IMG/VR virus record: IMGVR_UViG_3300030107_006499
Coordinates: 973-52,922 of that record
DNA length: 51,950 bases
Source: a virus
Strand: one strand, 5' to 3'
Shown here: positions 50,022 to 51,950 of the stretch, piece by piece
Layout: every line of letters begins with the position of its first letter
Position numbering within the stretch: the stretch's first letter is position 1
Notes under the pieces: generated by a model
The model's input: only the letters and a program-made list of their open reading frames with translations
Database searches by the model: none
What the model was told of the DNA's origin: nothing
Program-made: the position numbers and the translations under genes

Positions 50022-50233
50022 CCGAAGTTGTAGTGGCCCTACTTATGTTTGTAGGAGCAGAAATTAAGGAACACAGAATACAGTTAGAAGGCATGGCTCA
50101 ATGCTTACGTGGTAAGCGTCATGCGGAGAGACAATATACACCAAATGTCACCTATAAATGCATTAAAACTAAAGCAGAATTAGAGAAAAATATTGATGGC
50201 TCTATAGCTATAAAAAAAATAATCCTTGAATAA
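50018..50233 (+). CDS. Small secreted-type protein, TTG start (71 aa)
   Basis: A 71-residue protein with TTG start overlapping the preceding stop. It begins MTEVVVALLMFVGAEIKEHR, a short hydrophobic start followed by a charged part, with Cys29 and Cys49 that could pair in the periplasm (AQCLRGKRHAERQ; YKCIKTKAELEKN). Relatives in marine phages carry the same Cys spacing as I recall. Outer-membrane spanin-like or unknown. TAATG into the next. Confidence 0.55.
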   Translation: MTEVVVALLMFVGAEIKEHRIQLEGMAQCLRGKRHAERQYTPNVTYKCIKTKAELEKNIDGSIAIKKIILE

Positions 50234-50400
50234 TGAACAAGAAAGCATATGCTTTTTTTCTTAAAAAAAATAGGCCTATAATTAAACATAATCCCATTGC
50301 AATTGAACTACAAGATAATAAATATAATATGCGTGTAATTAAAAATAAAAAGAAGTATAATAGGAAGGGTAACAAAAATGAAATTAAGCAAGAATTTTAG
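50233..50400 (+). CDS. Basic small protein (55 aa)
   Basis: A 55-residue Lys/Asn-rich frame (MNKKAYAFFLKKNRPIIKHN at the start) coupled by TAATG and overlapping the endolysin start by 23 bp. The overlap could couple endolysin translation. Low complexity makes it less certain than its neighbours. Confidence 0.4.
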   Translation: MNKKAYAFFLKKNRPIIKHNPIAIELQDNKYNMRVIKNKKKYNRKGNKNEIKQEF

Positions 50401-50869
50401 TTTAACAGAACTTACTAAGTCTCAAACAGCAGAACGTATGGGCTTAGATAATAATCCTTCTGAAGATCAAACAGAAAACTTAAGACTTTTATGTGAAAGA
50501 GTTTTGCAACCAGTGCGGGACCATTTTGACGACGTAGTTACGATTAGCTCGGGATATCGCTCAGAAATTTTATCACAAAAAATTGGCAGCTCAAGCAAAT
50601 CACAGCACTGCCGTGGCCAGGCGGCCGATTTTGAAATATTTGGTGTTGAAAATAATAAGGTGAGCGACTGGATTAAAGAAAACCTTATGTTTGATCAATT
50701 AATCCTCGAGTACTACACGCCCGGAGAACCGAACTCAGGATGGATCCACGTGTCCTACAATAGAGATATTAACCTAAATAGAAAAGAATACTTGATGGCT
50801 ATCAAAGTAGATGGTAAAACACAATATAAACCTATATTAGGTTTAAGCACAGATAGATATGTTAAATAA
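50378..50869 (+). CDS. Endolysin, M15 zinc peptidase (163 aa)
   Basis: A peptidoglycan-cleaving enzyme of the M15 family. Motifs: SSGYRSEILSQKIGSSSKSQ, then HCRGQAADFEI (zinc ligands His82 and Asp89 region) and GWIHVSYNRD (third ligand His). No signal peptide, so it needs a holin to reach the wall; the 3TM protein at 12728 or a neighbouring membrane protein could provide this. The length is typical. Ribosome site AGGAAGGG. It overlaps the genes on both sides. Confidence 0.85.
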   Translation: MKLSKNFSLTELTKSQTAERMGLDNNPSEDQTENLRLLCERVLQPVRDHFDDVVTISSGYRSEILSQKIGSSSKSQHCRGQAADFEIFGVENNKVSDWIKENLMFDQLILEYYTPGEPNSGWIHVSYNRDINLNRKEYLMAIKVDGKTQYKPILGLSTDRYVK

Positions 50870-50987
50870 TAAATTTATAAGAATATTAGAAAAAATAGTT
50901 ACTCCCAGTCCATACGATATTAATGCCAACTGGGTGTTTAGAATAAGCATAATTGTGGCTATTTTAGCTATTATAGTTTTAAAATGA
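50859..50987 (+). CDS. Small membrane protein after endolysin (42 aa)
   Basis: A 42-residue frame starting inside the endolysin end: a basic N-terminus (MLNNKFIRILEKIVTPSPYD) and one membrane helix (WVFRISIIVAILAIIVLK). Position beside the endolysin makes it a holin or antiholin candidate. It is short, with a single segment. ATGA overlap with the next gene. Confidence 0.55.
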   Translation: MLNNKFIRILEKIVTPSPYDINANWVFRISIIVAILAIIVLK

Positions 50988-51205
50988 CCAACCATAGCAT
51001 TCACATTAAAACAGAACTTGTTAATGGAACATGCCCTAATTGCAATGAAGAATCTATATTAATTTCTCTTGCTTCCCAATACTATAAATGTACGATTTGT
51101 AATCATACTTTAGAACAAAAAGTCAATGGTAAAATAAGTTATATCCCCATTACGAGTAAAACTAATCAAGCGTTGCCACGCCTGAATGTCTTTTCCGATG
51201 GCTAA
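50984..51205 (+). CDS. Zinc-ribbon small protein (73 aa)
   Basis: A 73-residue protein with a four-Cys zinc ribbon, GTCPNCNEESILIS and YYKCTICNHTLEQK (CxxC...CxxC). I recall relatives with 'EQKxNGxIxY' after the ribbon in many phages. Likely binds nucleic acid or a host protein. Coupled to its neighbour by ATGA; overlaps the next start by 8 bp. Confidence 0.65.
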   Translation: MTNHSIHIKTELVNGTCPNCNEESILISLASQYYKCTICNHTLEQKVNGKISYIPITSKTNQALPRLNVFSDG

Positions 51206-51317
51206 AAAATTTAAATCTTTTATTGAAAGAGATAAGCCCCGTAAACGCCCTGGGAGACATTCAAAAAACCCCAATAAAAAACAAAGAAAAAAGAAATATA
51301 ATAGACAAGGCCGTTGA
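51198..51317 (+). CDS. Basic mini-protein (39 aa)
   Basis: A 39-residue frame rich in Lys and Arg: MAKKFKSFIERDKPRKRPGR, then HSKNPNKKQRKKK and ending YNRQGR. The 'KRPGRHSKN...YxxQGR' pattern recurs in phage mini-proteins that I recall. Its stop overlaps the TTGACA of the next promoter, so it ends a transcript unit. Confidence 0.6.
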   Translation: MAKKFKSFIERDKPRKRPGRHSKNPNKKQRKKKYNRQGR

Positions 51318-51342
51318 CAAACGTCCTGAATTATCCTATATT
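51314..51342 (+). promoter_or_regulatory. Early-type promoter 3
   Basis: TTGACA at 51314-51319, a 17-bp spacer and TATATT at 51337-51342. TATCCTATA at 51332-51340 is the reverse complement of the TATAGGATA at the -10 of early promoters 1 and 2, and GAAAGG follows in all three. It overlaps the stop of the previous gene. Confidence 0.65.
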
Positions 51343-51362
51343 AATATAAAGAAAGGAAAAAT

Positions 51363-51563
51363 ATGAAATATACTTTTACAATTTGTGAACAAGGAAAAGA
51401 AAAAGAACAAAAAGAAGGAATGTCTTTTAAAAAAATGTTAGCTTCTTTACGAACTAGTACTCCAAAATGGACTGGATGGATTGCATACGAAAATAAAAAA
51501 GGAAAATATGTAACCCACAATGTTTTAAATGGTAAAAAATTAAGAAGGGACAAAGAACTATGA
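51363..51563 (+). CDS. Early small hypothetical protein (66 aa)
   Basis: A 66-residue basic protein behind promoter 3 (MKYTFTICEQGKEKEQKEGM, then SLRTSTPKWTGWIAYENKKG). It has a small beta/alpha look. Its stop overlaps the next ATG as ATGA. No family recognised. Confidence 0.6.
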   Translation: MKYTFTICEQGKEKEQKEGMSFKKMLASLRTSTPKWTGWIAYENKKGKYVTHNVLNGKKLRRDKEL

Positions 51564-51745
51564 GTAAAGATAAAACTGTTGTTATTAAAGTTACTAAAAT
51601 TACACCTAAACAATGGTCTAATTTATTAATTGAACTTAATTTAGTAAAAAAAGCATGGAAACCCTATAATGTAGAGATGACAATTCAAGCACCAAGCTTT
51701 AAAAAAATAATTGACCAAGGAGCAAAAGTTAATGACTATAGATAA
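51560..51745 (+). CDS. Early small hypothetical protein (61 aa)
   Basis: A 61-residue protein starting in the previous stop: MSKDKTVVIKVTKITPKQWS, with an amphipathic helix and a C-terminal KKIIDQGAKVNDYR. It resembles phage early proteins that bind host factors, by composition only. It overlaps the next small frame by 14 bp. Confidence 0.6.
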   Translation: MSKDKTVVIKVTKITPKQWSNLLIELNLVKKAWKPYNVEMTIQAPSFKKIIDQGAKVNDYR

Positions 51746-51857
51746 ATTAGTAAAAAAAATAGCGAGCACTCATGGATATTATACTTCTAAACGACGGACT
51801 CTACCATTTGGTGGAAGTTACGAAAGAGATGACGTCTGGGATAAAATTATTAAGTGA
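51732..51857 (+). CDS. Mini-protein (41 aa)
   Basis: A 41-residue frame (MTIDKLVKKIASTHGYYTSK, then RRTLPFGGSYERDDVWDKII) that overlaps the genes before and after. Good codon context in an early-gene chain, but short. No family recognised. Confidence 0.5.
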   Translation: MTIDKLVKKIASTHGYYTSKRRTLPFGGSYERDDVWDKIIK

Positions 51858-51950
51858 AATAGATTGTCTTGATCTTTGTGATATACTTAGATTGCATTTA
51901 ACAACTTACTATGATTATCCAATAAATGCCCATGTCATGAAAGATGGCAC
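51829..51950 (+). CDS. 5' part of a small protein, cut by window end
   Basis: A frame open from ATG 51829 (site GAAAGAG) to the window edge, 40 codons (MTSGIKLLSEIDCLDLCDIL, then RLHLTTYYDYPINA). It overlaps the preceding frame by 29 bp. If the window ends were joined, it would run on for a few codons and stop at base 24 (TGA at 22-24), giving a 47-48-residue protein. Confidence 0.45.
   Translation, partial: MTSGIKLLSEIDCLDLCDILRLHLTTYYDYPINAHVMKDG

Noticed and set aside
1-51950. tRNA, rRNA, insertion sequence or integrase/att site
   Set aside because: I searched by eye for cloverleaf arms, transposase or recombinase motifs and saw none.

Overview
The window looks like most or all of a tailed, strictly lytic marine bacteriophage genome. 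It is AT-rich (roughly one third G+C by eye), almost wholly coding, and nearly every gene is on the + strand with start/stop overlaps. The gene set recalls podovirus-like phages known mainly from marine metagenomes: large terminase, a large P22-type portal, a Mu gpT-like HK97-fold capsid protein, a GroES-like co-chaperonin, P22-type tail adaptor and tail-stabilisation proteins, and 'GGRxGY' virion proteins. AT richness suggests a SAR11-like or similar streamlined alphaproteobacterial host. That is an inference, because no host gene is present. I see no integrase, repressor, tRNA, CRISPR or insertion sequence.

Layout. (a) 1-1209: small early genes behind two sigma70-like promoters that share an operator-like motif. 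(b) 1210-1423: a structured non-coding block and a possible promoter leading into the terminase. (c) 1424-17901: packaging and head genes, in the order terminase, three large 'GGR' proteins (the first ending in a Hint/intein-like domain), portal, basic mini-proteins and a 3TM holin, GroES-like protein, scaffold candidate and major capsid protein. A strong UUCG-loop terminator closes this part. (d) 17972-26013: two small genes, then a promoter with a structured leader and the neck/tail genes, including two paralogous tail-fibre-like proteins. (e) 26109-31395: a 1491-residue fibre of about 75 seventeen-residue repeats with a self-cleaving S74 chaperone domain, followed by a glycosyltransferase. 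(f) 31395-39139: virion and DNA-ejection protein candidates. (g) 39139-39704: a membrane mini-protein and an AdoMet-decarboxylase-like (SpeD) pyruvoyl enzyme, a candidate auxiliary metabolic gene. (h) 39760-48421: replication. It has a minus-strand SNF2-type helicase (the only minus-strand gene), then on the + strand two conserved phage proteins, an AEP primase-polymerase, a UvrD-like helicase, a gp1.7/DUF3310 protein and a family A DNA polymerase with Leu at the '762' position. (i) 48414-51950: a chain of overlapping mini-genes, including an eight-cysteine peptide, and an M15 peptidase endolysin, ending in a third early-type promoter and small genes cut by the window edge.

How it works together. 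Early genes at both ends of the window share promoter style, so the window may be one circularly permuted genome opened inside its early region. A two-way promoter at 41210-41244 splits helicase from replication expression, and the replication genes run as one coupled block. Late genes run from terminase to ejection proteins, with at least three internal promoters (1341, 18413, 26022). Host folding (GroES-like), polyamine or amino-acid metabolism (SpeD-like) and sugar transfer may be modified. The most unusual signals are the superimposed divergent promoters, a pseudoknot-like leader at 41255-41326, palindromic operators in the early promoters, the terminal Hint domain, the GGR motif family and the symmetric eight-cysteine mini-protein.
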